A stretch of DNA of 64,000 nucleotides, taken from assembly GCA_019358895.1 (NCBI GenBank), contig JAHHIG010000001.1:1-64000 (forward strand), written 5' to 3'. The notes under the pieces are model-generated. The model saw only the letters and a list, made by a program, of their open reading frames with translations. It ran no database searches and was not told where the DNA came from. The position numbers were made by a program, and so were the translations under genes. Positions 22,916-31,663 of this stretch are shown here, one piece after another. The first letter of the stretch is position 1. Every line of letters begins with the position of its first letter. This stretch comes from Tildeniella nuda ZEHNDER 1965/U140 (GTDB lineage: Bacteria; Cyanobacteriota; Cyanobacteriia; Leptolyngbyales; Leptolyngbyaceae).

Positions 22916-23851
22916 CTAAAAACCCTTCCGATCGCTCTGGAAAACAGGTTCGGATGCCTCATCGCGTTTGAACACCTTGTAGGCGATCGCCAGGAATATG
23001 GGTATTGCAACTAGCACCGATAGCGCCACGTAGGTCGCGTGGAACTCGCTGATTGTGAACAGAGCCGGTGTGGTCACGGCGCTTCCGGCTATGTTGAACA
23101 GGAGTATGCCAATGATGTTATTTGCGAAATGTACGCCGATGGCGAGTTCAGTGGTGCCGTCAATCAGCGAAACCACAGTCCACAACAGACCCGGAACGAG
23201 GAAGTAGTTGGAGAAAACCGTGAGCCAGCCGCCTGCGATCGCCTCCGGGTTTAAGAGGTGCGGCAGGGTGAATATCACGGCTGCCACGATCGCCAGAAAA
23301 ACGCGGTTGGTCGAGATCATGCTCGCCCCTTGCACAACGTATCCGCGAAAGAAAAGCTCCTCAGTGGTCGTCTGGATCGCGGTGAAGACCAGTGCCAATG
23401 GCACAAAGAGCGCGAACGTCGCCAGGTCGAAGTTGAAGGAAAAGGTGTCGGGGTAGAAGAGGTACTGTCCCAGCACGCCTATCAGACACGCTGGAACGGA
23501 CCACGCCACAAACCCCTGACCGATGCGACGCCAGCTTATCTTCTTCCGCGCCGTGATGAGCGTCAGGGGATGACGGCGATGGATAAGGGTAACGGCGATG
23601 AGGACTCCCGCCAGGAAGACCGGAAAGCCTACCATGATATACAGGAACTTCCCCAAAGGACCAAGCATGGAGTAATCCGGCTGACCGCTAAACGCGATCA
23701 CGACGAGTACGCTGGCACCAGTCCCGACCACCAGCCACGCAAAGAGGATGACCACCAGCCCCAGAACATACCGCCACCCCCGATACTTACCCCACCGAGC
23801 AGCCTCCACATAAGTTGCGTTTTTCATGAGAATACCTCCTACCTTTTGCAA
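22916..23851 (-). CDS. CPBP family intramembrane glutamic endopeptidase (paralog B)
   Basis: TTEELFFRGYVVQGASMISTNRVF, TLPHLLNPEAIAGGW, HFANN. Confidence 0.92.
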   Translation of the reverse strand: MQKVGGILMKNATYVEAARWGKYRGWRYVLGLVVILFAWLVVGTGASVLVVIAFSGQPDYSMLGPLGKFLYIMVGFPVFLAGVLIAVTLIHRRHPLTLITARKKISWRRIGQGFVAWSVPACLIGVLGQYLFYPDTFSFNFDLATFALFVPLALVFTAIQTTTEELFFRGYVVQGASMISTNRVFLAIVAAVIFTLPHLLNPEAIAGGWLTVFSNYFLVPGLLWTVVSLIDGTTELAIGVHFANNIIGILLFNIAGSAVTTPALFTISEFHATYVALSVLVAIPIFLAIAYKVFKRDEASEPVFQSDRKGF

Positions 23852-23856
23852 ATGAT

Positions 23857-23978
23857 TTACACCGCGCTGCTGGGTTTAACTTTGACTTCGGTTGTGATTA
23901 CGAAAGCTCTTAATTCGACCATCTTGTCGCCGCGAAAACGCCAGATGTCGCAGTACGAGAATCAGCCACCTTCCCGTC
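23857..23978 (-). pseudogene. NTF2-like gene C-terminal remnant, related to the intact 17810-18163 gene
   Basis: Reverse strand reads DGKVAD-(1-nt deletion)-SYCDIWRFRGDKMVELRAFVITTEV, matching DGKAAHYSYCDIWRFRNGQIVELKAFVIKTSV. Confidence 0.8.
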
Positions 23979-24105
23979 TTAGGTTTAAGCGGCATAACGT
24001 TCCCGCTTACCGGATTCAGATCACCTTTGTCTGTGACCAACAACCTATATTCGTACTGGTGAAGAGGGTTTATTAGCTGGTTTTTGTTGCATCAAACATG
24101 GAACT

Positions 24106-24681
24106 TTATGAATTCAACGCCTTTTCGATACGACGATCGGGAATGAGCCACAGAACTGAAACCAGAACGTACAATGCACATGCAAGCCAAGGGATTGCAA
24201 AAGCAAGTGGAATTGCAACTGCATAAATCAATACCGATAACTTGCCTTTAAAGTTCCGACCCAGAGCGTTTGCAAGTGTGGAATCTTGACCGTGGTGAAA
24301 AACAAGTGTGCGGGTCAGAGTGAAGTAGGCGATCGCAGCCAACAATAGAACCACACCATAAAGCGCCACAGGCAACGCAGCAAAATGATTTTCACCCATC
24401 CATGCGGTGACAAAGGGAAATAATGATAACCAGAACAACAAATGTAGGTTTGCCCACAAAGTTGAACCATTCACTTGTCGGACTGCCTGAAACAGGTGAT
24501 GGTGATTGTTCCAGTAGATACCAACATGCACGAAACTCAACACATAGCTTAGAAAGGTTGGAATCAGCAGACGTAGCGCAGCTAAATCTGACTCATGAGG
24601 TATTTTCAACTCCAGTACCATAATGGTGATAATAATAGCAATTACCCCATCACTGAATGCTTCTAACCGACCTTTAATCAT
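24106..24681 (-). CDS. TMEM175/DUF1211 family membrane protein (K+ channel-like)
   Basis: GRLEAFSDGVIAIIITIMVLELKIP; WNNHHHLF; WANLHLLFWLSLFPF. Confidence 0.93.
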   Translation of the reverse strand: MIKGRLEAFSDGVIAIIITIMVLELKIPHESDLAALRLLIPTFLSYVLSFVHVGIYWNNHHHLFQAVRQVNGSTLWANLHLLFWLSLFPFVTAWMGENHFAALPVALYGVVLLLAAIAYFTLTRTLVFHHGQDSTLANALGRNFKGKLSVLIYAVAIPLAFAIPWLACALYVLVSVLWLIPDRRIEKALNS

Positions 24682-24858
24682 TTTTGGGTATGCTCCTTGT
24701 CTGCTTACCGCTCTGCTTACCGCTTTGTATAACTGCCGTTTGCAAAAATGTCCGGTTATCCACTATCCATTGAGTCTCTCTAGGTGACAGCAGATCGCCT
24801 CAAACTTTGTATCAAGGTCGCCAGTCCATCCGCTTCAGCAATTTGCAATTTGTTAGCC

Positions 24859-25815
24859 TTACACGGTTGGGGAACGCTCCAGGGCTACTCGATCCCAATG
24901 TCCTAAGTTGGCTGCTGCTTCATAGGTGCTTTGGAGAAAAGCAAGGAGCATTGCATCTGGATCGTCAGCTTGTCTCACGGCTTCATAGGGTAGGATAAAC
25001 TCTTGCATCTCTGGGCTGTAAAACGCTTCTCTGGGTTGGATTGGGTAATCACGGAAACCCTCCGGCGCAGGGTAAGCGTAAGCGTAAAAAACAGGCTCCA
25101 CAACTGACCCACCCCCTAGCCAAAAGCCGCAACTACTAACTTCGTGTGAATAGGCTTCGCGCGTGACCCAATCTGCCATATTCGGAACCCCACCGGGATG
25201 TTCTGGCGCACGACGACCAGAGAAACGAGTCACAGCAAGATCAAAGCTGCCCCAAAAAAAATGTACAGGGCTGGATTTACCAACAAACTGGGAACGGAAG
25301 ACGGTCATGATGCGATCGACTTGCACAAGAATTCGCCAGAACCGTTGTGCATACTCCGGATCGTAAGCTGCGTGTTGATAGTCTCGCTCAAACGGGATTG
25401 GTTCTGACACTTCTTGCGGCATCGTCCAGATTTGGACTTCGATGCCGATGTCGCTCAATGTAGTTAGCACCATTTGGTAAAAATCTGCCACAGAGCGAGG
25501 AGCCAGTGCAATTCTTTTAGTGATGCCGTCGCTAGTGTCTATTTGTAGTTGATGGTCGAGAAAATCAAAGCTAATTTGAAAGTTACTAGTTCCGCAGGGG
25601 ATTGAAGCGGTTGTTAGTCCACGCGGTGTGACATAAAGAGTAGATTGCCACCAGTGATTGAGTTTAGGTGCCAGTGCCAACCGGATTTTACCGATGATTT
25701 GCATCCATAGATGGAGAGTTGCATAGGTATCCTGCCAAGCTGCTAAGGGCAAACTGGGCCAAACGATGTCAACGGGAGTACTTTGATGAGAAACAGCCAT
25801 GAAAATCACCCACAT
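24859..25815 (-). CDS. DUF5996 family protein
   Basis: WPSLPLAAWQDTYATLHLWMQIIGKIRLALAPKLNHWWQSTLYVTPRGLTT. Confidence 0.88.
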   Translation of the reverse strand: MWVIFMAVSHQSTPVDIVWPSLPLAAWQDTYATLHLWMQIIGKIRLALAPKLNHWWQSTLYVTPRGLTTASIPCGTSNFQISFDFLDHQLQIDTSDGITKRIALAPRSVADFYQMVLTTLSDIGIEVQIWTMPQEVSEPIPFERDYQHAAYDPEYAQRFWRILVQVDRIMTVFRSQFVGKSSPVHFFWGSFDLAVTRFSGRRAPEHPGGVPNMADWVTREAYSHEVSSCGFWLGGGSVVEPVFYAYAYPAPEGFRDYPIQPREAFYSPEMQEFILPYEAVRQADDPDAMLLAFLQSTYEAAANLGHWDRVALERSPTV

Positions 25816-25870
25816 GAGGAGAATATGTTGAAGAAATAGGAAGGAAATCTAGATGAAATCAGAATCGCTA

Positions 25871-26146
25871 TCAATAGTCTTTTCCCTGTTCATCTGCAAA
25901 ACACCATAACCACTGCTCCCCCAATTCAGCCGAACTAACCACTGCATGATTGGTTGCTTCATAATGACGACGAGCATGTTGATGCTCAGAAGAATCACAG
26001 CACAGCATTTTGCTACAGGTTTGGCAAATCCGGAGGTGTACCCAGCGGCTATTTATTTTAATGCACTCTTCACAACGAAATATGGGATAGGCTGCTTTAG
26101 AAATCAGGTTTTCCACAGTTAGATTGTTGAGATGTTCGCAGGTCAT
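25871..26146 (-). CDS. UBP-type zinc finger protein
   Basis: CEECIKINSRWVHLRICQTCSKMLCCDSSEHQHARRHYEATNHAVV: zf-UBP Cys/His spacing. Confidence 0.88.
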   Translation of the reverse strand: MTCEHLNNLTVENLISKAAYPIFRCEECIKINSRWVHLRICQTCSKMLCCDSSEHQHARRHYEATNHAVVSSAELGEQWLWCFADEQGKDY

Positions 26147-26233
26147 AGTTTTTTGGTATCCCTGGTAGGAGACAACGGTGAACAGAATGATTGAGGCTAT
26201 CGGAGCAAGTTCAGAATCTGTGAATTTTGGAGG

Positions 26234-26650
26234 TTAAATACTGTTAGAGGTCAGCAACATCACGACATCTGCATGAGCTAACACGCCATCGGGGTGGCGT
26301 TGAAGCGCCGTATCATACTTCATGGCAAACTCATCACCCAATTCGTCGGGGCTGAGCAGTGTCCGAATGTCACTGTCGATCGCTGCAATTGCCTCTGGTG
26401 TAACAAGTTCACCGTCATGAAGCAACTCATCGATTTGGATAATCAATGCTGAGAGTTGGTGCAACCAGGCAAACTGCTCATGACTAATCACCAGTTGTAG
26501 CAATTCACCGCTAGAAACTTGCCCTCGAACTTGCTCATAGGTAAGGCGCTCAGTCTCTAGTAAAAGCTTGTGCAGACGCAGTAGTTTGATTCGTAACTCA
26601 CTTAAGCGTTGATGTTGACTAATTTGATATTGAGATGTGTTAAACATCAA
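26234..26650 (-). CDS. Hypothetical protein, 138 aa
   Basis: Overlaps the 3' end of the pirin gene by 11 bp, consistent with co-transcription. Confidence 0.65.
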   Translation of the reverse strand: MMFNTSQYQISQHQRLSELRIKLLRLHKLLLETERLTYEQVRGQVSSGELLQLVISHEQFAWLHQLSALIIQIDELLHDGELVTPEAIAAIDSDIRTLLSPDELGDEFAMKYDTALQRHPDGVLAHADVVMLLTSNSI

Positions 26651-27533
26651 TCCGTCCCATCCTTCCTTCCTGATAGTCGTTGATCGCCTGGGTAATTTCA
26701 GCTTCAGTGTTCATGACAAATGGACCGTAGCGCACGACGGGTTCGTTAAGGGGTACACCTGCAATCAGCAGCAGATCTAGAGGACGTTGAGCAGCAGCAG
26801 GGTTGGAGATTATCACATCTTCTCCATCTTGAGAAAAGAGCACCATCTGCCCATCATCACCAGGCGCTGGCTTTGTCCCAAACAACCCAGACCCCTCCAG
26901 TACATAGGCAAAGGCGTTGTACTCTTTGGGTACAGGCTGGATCATCGTTGCCCCTGGTTGCAGTGTGAAGTGGAGGTAAGTTATGGGCGTGCGCGTCTGA
27001 ATGACGGCTTTTGCCCCTAACGCTTCTCCCGTAATCACCCGCACCGTCACAGACCGATCTTCAGTTTGAGCGATCGGAATGTGAGCCGCTGGAATTTCCT
27101 GATAGCGGGGCGGCATCATTTTGTCTCGTTGTGGCAGATTGACCCATAGTTGAATGCCGTGGAGCCGTCCACCCGTTTGAGTAAACATTGACTCTGGCAT
27201 CTCGGAATGCACGACCCCGGCACCTGCTGTCATCCACTGAACATCACCCGGATTTAGTAGCCCGGCGTGCCCCACAGAATCTTTGTGTTCTAACCGTCCA
27301 TCCAAGACATAGCTGACGATTTCAAAGCCCCGATGCGGATGATCGGGCGCACCTTTTGCTTGACCCGGCTTGAGATTAATCGGCCCCAATTCGTCGAGGA
27401 GGAGAAACGGGTCAAATTCAGAGAAGCTACTTTTGGGAAAGGGCCGACGGACAAGAAATCCAGCCCCTTCGAGTGTTTCAACGCTGTTAATTACTCCGGC
27501 AACGGTTCGAGACGTTTGAGTAGGGACAGTCAT
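26640..27533 (-). CDS. Pirin family protein
   Basis: FDPFLLLDELGP, PDHPHRGFEIVSYVLDGRLEHKDSVGHAGLLNPGDVQWMTAGAGVVHSEMP. Confidence 0.95.
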   Translation of the reverse strand: MTVPTQTSRTVAGVINSVETLEGAGFLVRRPFPKSSFSEFDPFLLLDELGPINLKPGQAKGAPDHPHRGFEIVSYVLDGRLEHKDSVGHAGLLNPGDVQWMTAGAGVVHSEMPESMFTQTGGRLHGIQLWVNLPQRDKMMPPRYQEIPAAHIPIAQTEDRSVTVRVITGEALGAKAVIQTRTPITYLHFTLQPGATMIQPVPKEYNAFAYVLEGSGLFGTKPAPGDDGQMVLFSQDGEDVIISNPAAAQRPLDLLLIAGVPLNEPVVRYGPFVMNTEAEITQAINDYQEGRMGRIDV

Positions 27534-27639
27534 AGAATTGCCTCTTCAGAACTAGACAAATATGTGTATCATTTGAGCCTGACTCAACGGGATGAATCAC
27601 AGCGTTTTTTCACAAGCCAGAAATGCAGCAGATCACTGA

Positions 27640-28524
27640 TTATTCCTGTTGAAGAAAGTCCAGTAACAGGGGATTGATCTGATCAGCGTGAGTCCAGTTG
27701 ATGGCGTGCGGTCCGCCAGGAATGACAACCAGTTGACTGTTTTTAATCAGCTTTGGGAGTCTTGCTGCGGTGGATTCCAGTGGCAAAATCCGATCGCTAT
27801 CGCCATGAATAATCAGAGTCGGTACATCAATGCGGGGCAGATCATCGCGGAAATCAGTCAACCAGGACGGTACACAATCCAAAGTTCCTTTTGCAGAAGC
27901 CCCTGCTGCCACATTCCAACTGGCTTGAATTGCCTCATTGCTGATGCGATCGCCAAGCAATACATCGACATTGAAAAACTCTTTGAAGAACGCAGAGAAA
28001 TAGGCTGGACGGTCTTCAACGATCGCTTTCATAATGCCATCGAAGACACTTTGATCAACACCCTCTGGATTGTCGTCTGTCTTTAACAGAAAAGGTGGAA
28101 CGGGAGCCATCAGCACGGCTTTCTGCACCCGCTCTGAGCCGTATTTGCCAAGATAACGTGTGACTTCACCTGTTCCCATTGAGAAACCGACCAGCACGGT
28201 ATTTTGCAAGTCAAGCTTGGTCATCAGCCCGTTCAAATCGGCTGCAAAGGTATCGTAGTCATAGCCAAACGAGGGTTGGCTAGAAGCACCGAATCCTCGG
28301 CGATCGTAGGTAATGACTCGATACCCCGCATTTAGCAGCACTAAGACCTGCTTTTCCCAGGAATGACCGTTGAGGGGAAATCCATGAATCAGAACAATCG
28401 GTTGACCTGTCCCCAGATCTTCGTAGTAGAGATCGATGGTTGCAGAATTTTCTTGACCGACAGTAACGTAAGGCATGAGAGGTTTCTCCGTTGTAAATTG
28501 ATGACGTGTTTTTGTCTGTTGCAT
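27640..28524 (-). CDS. Alpha/beta hydrolase (non-heme chloroperoxidase-like)
   Basis: IVLIHGFPLNGHSWEKQ, VLVGFSMGTGEVTRYL, IIHGDSDRILPLE. Confidence 0.93.
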   Translation of the reverse strand: MQQTKTRHQFTTEKPLMPYVTVGQENSATIDLYYEDLGTGQPIVLIHGFPLNGHSWEKQVLVLLNAGYRVITYDRRGFGASSQPSFGYDYDTFAADLNGLMTKLDLQNTVLVGFSMGTGEVTRYLGKYGSERVQKAVLMAPVPPFLLKTDDNPEGVDQSVFDGIMKAIVEDRPAYFSAFFKEFFNVDVLLGDRISNEAIQASWNVAAGASAKGTLDCVPSWLTDFRDDLPRIDVPTLIIHGDSDRILPLESTAARLPKLIKNSQLVVIPGGPHAINWTHADQINPLLLDFLQQE

Positions 28525-28544
28525 CGTCTCGCACTGTCAATCGA

Positions 28545-29330
28545 CTACTGCGCTACATACCCGCCATCTACCATCAACGTTTCACCTGTTATGAACGATG
28601 CCAGGTCAGATGATAAAAACAGGACTGCATTTGCAACTTCAAGCGGTGTTCCAATTCGTCCGATCGGGTGAAGTCCTGTTATATAAGCTTTGACCTCATC
28701 CTGCCCACCTGTAGCTGCTTCAAACATATCTGTTTCGATTGCTGCTGGTGCAACGACATTGATGCGAATCCCCGCTTTGGCATATTGGAGCGCGGCGGCT
28801 TTTGTTAAGCCTACTACTGCATGTTTACTCGCGGTGTAGAGGAGTTGGGTAGGAACTGCAACGACTCCAGCCCCAGATGATGTATTGACGATGCACATAG
28901 TGCCGCCAGAGGCGAACGAACCACTTCCCTGTTTCAACATCTGAGCGATTTCATATTTCATCGACAACCAAACGCCTTTGATATTGACGTTCATCGTGCG
29001 ATCGTATTCCGCTTCTGTTTGCTCAATCAATGAGGGATTTTCGCCGACAGTTCCTGCATTATTAAAGGCAATATCTAACCGACCAAAAACGTCAACCGTT
29101 TTATCAACCATTGCTTTAACATCGGCTTCTTTCGTGACATCGGCTTGCACAAAAATAGCCTCTCCGCCAGCTTCCTTGATCAATCGAACCGTTTCTTCAC
29201 CTTCATCCATTCGACGACCCACCACCACCACCTTTGCTTGTTGTTGGGCATAAGCGATCGCCGTTGCTCTGCCAATTCCTGAAGTTCCGCCAGTGACAAG
29301 CGCAACTTTTCCTGAGAGTTTTTGTGACAT
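28545..29330 (-). CDS. SDR family oxidoreductase
   Basis: VALVTGGTSGIGRATAIAYAQQQAKVVVVGRR, NNAG, YTASKHAV, ITGETLMVDGGY. Confidence 0.95.
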   Translation of the reverse strand: MSQKLSGKVALVTGGTSGIGRATAIAYAQQQAKVVVVGRRMDEGEETVRLIKEAGGEAIFVQADVTKEADVKAMVDKTVDVFGRLDIAFNNAGTVGENPSLIEQTEAEYDRTMNVNIKGVWLSMKYEIAQMLKQGSGSFASGGTMCIVNTSSGAGVVAVPTQLLYTASKHAVVGLTKAAALQYAKAGIRINVVAPAAIETDMFEAATGGQDEVKAYITGLHPIGRIGTPLEVANAVLFLSSDLASFITGETLMVDGGYVAQ

Positions 29331-29480
29331 AGTGTTTTACTGCGTATGTGATTACTAATGTGATCGTCAAATCGGCAATTTACTTACCAATAAGCCCGCG
29401 AATCGCTTCGCCCTGATGACAAATGCCGGGCGGTCGAGTGCAGTGTCGGGTTATCCTGCCGCCCGCTCCGCCTGATGAAT

Positions 29481-29873
29481 TCAGCCTGGAATACGGGCGA
29501 TGACCTTGATCTCGAAGTCGAACCCCGCGAGCCAGTTGACCCCGATCGCCGTCCAATTCGGATAAGGCGCTTCCGGGAAGACTTCGCTTTTAACGGTCAT
29601 GACCGTGCCGAACTGATTCTCGGGATCGGTATGAAAGGTCGTCACGTCGACGATATCGTCAAGCCCGCATCCACCCGCTTGTAGGGTCGCCTCAAGATTG
29701 GAGAATGCCAGGCGGACCTGAGCCTCAAAGTCCGGCTCGGGCGAGCCATCGCTGCGACTGCCGACCTGACCAGACACGAACAGGAGGTCACCTGATCTGA
29801 TCGCTGCGGAATAGGTGTATGAGGTGTAGAGGTCATGCCGATCGGCGGGGAAAACGGCGTCACGCTGGGTCAT
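29481..29873 (-). CDS. RidA family protein
   Basis: YSAAIRSGDLLFVSGQVGSRSDGS...FSNLEATLQAGGCGLDDIVDVTTFHTD...WTAIGVNWLAGFDFEIKVIARIPG; probable start at MTQRDAVF. Confidence 0.9.
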   Translation of the reverse strand: MTQRDAVFPADRHDLYTSYTYSAAIRSGDLLFVSGQVGSRSDGSPEPDFEAQVRLAFSNLEATLQAGGCGLDDIVDVTTFHTDPENQFGTVMTVKSEVFPEAPYPNWTAIGVNWLAGFDFEIKVIARIPG

Positions 29874-29929
29874 ATAGAATGCTCCTGTTGTAGGTCGCTG
29901 GAAAGCGGTGTTCAGTTTTTGCATTTTTT

Positions 29930-30089
29930 ACAGTTTCTTCACCTTCATCAATTCGACGACCCACCACCACCACCTTTGCTTGTTGTTGGGCATAAGCGAT
30001 TACCTCCGGTAGGCTTCGCCAACGCGGTAGCTCTACCAATTCCCGATGTGCCTCCAGTAACTAACACCACTTTGTCTTGCAGTATCATT
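29930..30089 (-). pseudogene. SDR N-terminal fragment, partial copy of the 28545-29330 gene, interrupted by a 22-bp insertion
   Basis: MILQDKVVLVTGGTSGIGRAT-[22 bp]-IAYAQQQAKVVVVGRRIDEGEET; about 60 bp near-identical to 29200-29255. Confidence 0.85.
30001..30022. repeat. 22-bp insertion of a small dispersed repeat inside a former HIP1 site
   Basis: GCGAT[TACCTCCGGTAGGCTTCGCCAA]CGC; the paralogous intact gene reads GCGATCGC at this spot. Confidence 0.8.
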
Positions 30090-30141
30090 GTTGTTTCTCC
30101 TGTTTCAATCAAGATTGACCTTCAGCAACGAACTGACGAGA

Positions 30142-31125
30142 TCACCGACGACCAATTCGATCGCTTTGGAAAACGGGTTCGGATGACTTATCGTATTTGA
30201 ACACCTTGTAGGCGATCGCCAGGAAAACGGGAATCAGCACGAGGGAGATGATGTCGTAGAATCTTGCATGGTACTCGCTGATGCTGAACAGGGCTGGTGC
30301 AGCGAAAAAGCTTCCAGACCAGTTGAACAAGAGAAAGTACGCGATGTTGTTGGCGAAGTGTGCGCCGATCGCAAGCTCAGTCGTGCCGTCGATCAATGAA
30401 ACGATCGCAAACAGCAGACCCGTGCCGACGAAGAGTCCGAGGAACATCCCGATCCAGCCACCCTCCTGTGACTCTGGATTGGTGGCGTGCGGCAGGGTGA
30501 AGATCACAGCCGACACGATCGCCAGAAACACGCGGTTCGACCAGATCAGGCTCGCGCCCTGCACGATGTACCCGCGAAAGAAAAGCTCCTCGGTGGTCGT
30601 CTGGATCGCAGTAAGGATTAGCGCGATCGGCACGAAGAGCGCGAACGTCTTCAGGTCGGAGTTGAAGGAGAAGGTATCGGGGTAGAGGAGGTACTGCCCC
30701 AGCCCGCCTATCAGAACCCAGGGCACGAACCCAGCCACGAAGCCGTGACCGATGCGATGCCAACTGATCTGCTCCCGCGCCGTAACGAGCGTTCGGGGAT
30801 GACGCTGGTGAATGAGGGTGACGGCGATGAGGATTCCAGCGAGGAACACCGGGAAACCCGCCATGACCACGACGAAGCCCCATACGGGACCGAACGCAGC
30901 GTAATCCAGCCGACTAAATGCTGCGACACCCTCCTGACCGCCGATCGCGAGTGCAACGATCGCACTGGCAAAGTTGGCGGCGACCATCCATGCAAAGAGG
31001 ATGATCATCAGCCCTAGAACATACCGCCACCACCGATACTTCCCCCACCCGGCAGCCTCCACGTAAGTCGCGTCTTTCACGTCCGTTCCGCATCCCTGCC
31101 TTCCTGTGATTGCTTTAAACTTCAT
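30142..31125 (-). CDS. CPBP family intramembrane glutamic endopeptidase (paralog C)
   Basis: TTEELFFRGYIVQGASLIWSNRVF; closely similar to the 21865-22827 and 22916-23851 genes, including upstream flank CATCTTTGTCTCCTTGACTCGTGC shared with 22827. Confidence 0.92.
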   Translation of the reverse strand: MKFKAITGRQGCGTDVKDATYVEAAGWGKYRWWRYVLGLMIILFAWMVAANFASAIVALAIGGQEGVAAFSRLDYAAFGPVWGFVVVMAGFPVFLAGILIAVTLIHQRHPRTLVTAREQISWHRIGHGFVAGFVPWVLIGGLGQYLLYPDTFSFNSDLKTFALFVPIALILTAIQTTTEELFFRGYIVQGASLIWSNRVFLAIVSAVIFTLPHATNPESQEGGWIGMFLGLFVGTGLLFAIVSLIDGTTELAIGAHFANNIAYFLLFNWSGSFFAAPALFSISEYHARFYDIISLVLIPVFLAIAYKVFKYDKSSEPVFQSDRIGRR

Positions 31126-31154
31126 CTTTGTCTCCTTGACTCGTGCGTGATCGA

Positions 31155-31561
31155 GTTAGCGAATCTGTTTTGGGGTCATTCCAGTCAGGCGCTTAAACTG
31201 TTGTGTCAAATGACTCTGGCTGGAGAAGCCGACTTGTGAGGCAATGTCTGCGTTGGCGTAGCCTGTGCGTAGCACGTATTGCTAAGTTCGTTTACAACAG
31301 CATCAATTTCACTCGTTCCAACCGCTGTTGAATCACGTACTGGTGCGGTGAAACTCCCATTGCTTGTTTGAATGCAGTGGTAAAGTAAGGCGGACTAAGA
31401 TTCAGCGCCTCTGCAAGTTCGACCAGTGACAAATCTCGTTCGCCTAGCGTCGGCTCTGCCGAATCGAGGTGGGTCTGAATATAGTCGAGTACTTGTTGCA
31501 ATTGGAGGTGTGTTAGACCTTTGCGCTTGCATTCAATGGTTGGTGTTGTAGTGGTTAGCAT
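31155..31561 (-). pseudogene. AraC family regulator remnant (HTH region) with a nonsense codon and 25-bp insertion
   Basis: SLVELAEALNLSPPYFTTAFKQAMGVSPHQYVIQQRLERVKLMLL*TNLAI-[25 bp]-ADIASQVGFSSQSHLTQQFKRLTGMTPKQIR*. Confidence 0.88.
31252..31276. repeat. 25-bp small dispersed repeat insertion in the AraC pseudogene
   Basis: GTTGGCGTAGCCTGTGCGTAGCACG splits the codons of LAI|ADIA; shares TTGGCG(A/T)AGCCT with the 22-bp insertion (reverse strand) at 30001-30022. Confidence 0.8.
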
Positions 31562-31663
31562 GGTTCAAAACTTGGCAAGTTGTTCAACAAAACAGGCAAA
31601 AACTAGCTATCACGCATTAGATAACTTACTAGCACTCACAAACAAGTCAGATATGAATAGAGC

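Noticed and set aside
23258-24076. 272-aa plus-strand ORF
   Set aside because: Antisense to CPBP paralog B and the NTF2-like remnant; low-complexity charged composition, no recognisable domain
30377-30883. 168-aa minus-strand ORF inside the CPBP gene
   Set aside because: Alternate-frame shadow of the GC-rich CPBP coding sequence; similar shadows at 22364-22732 and 21872-22114
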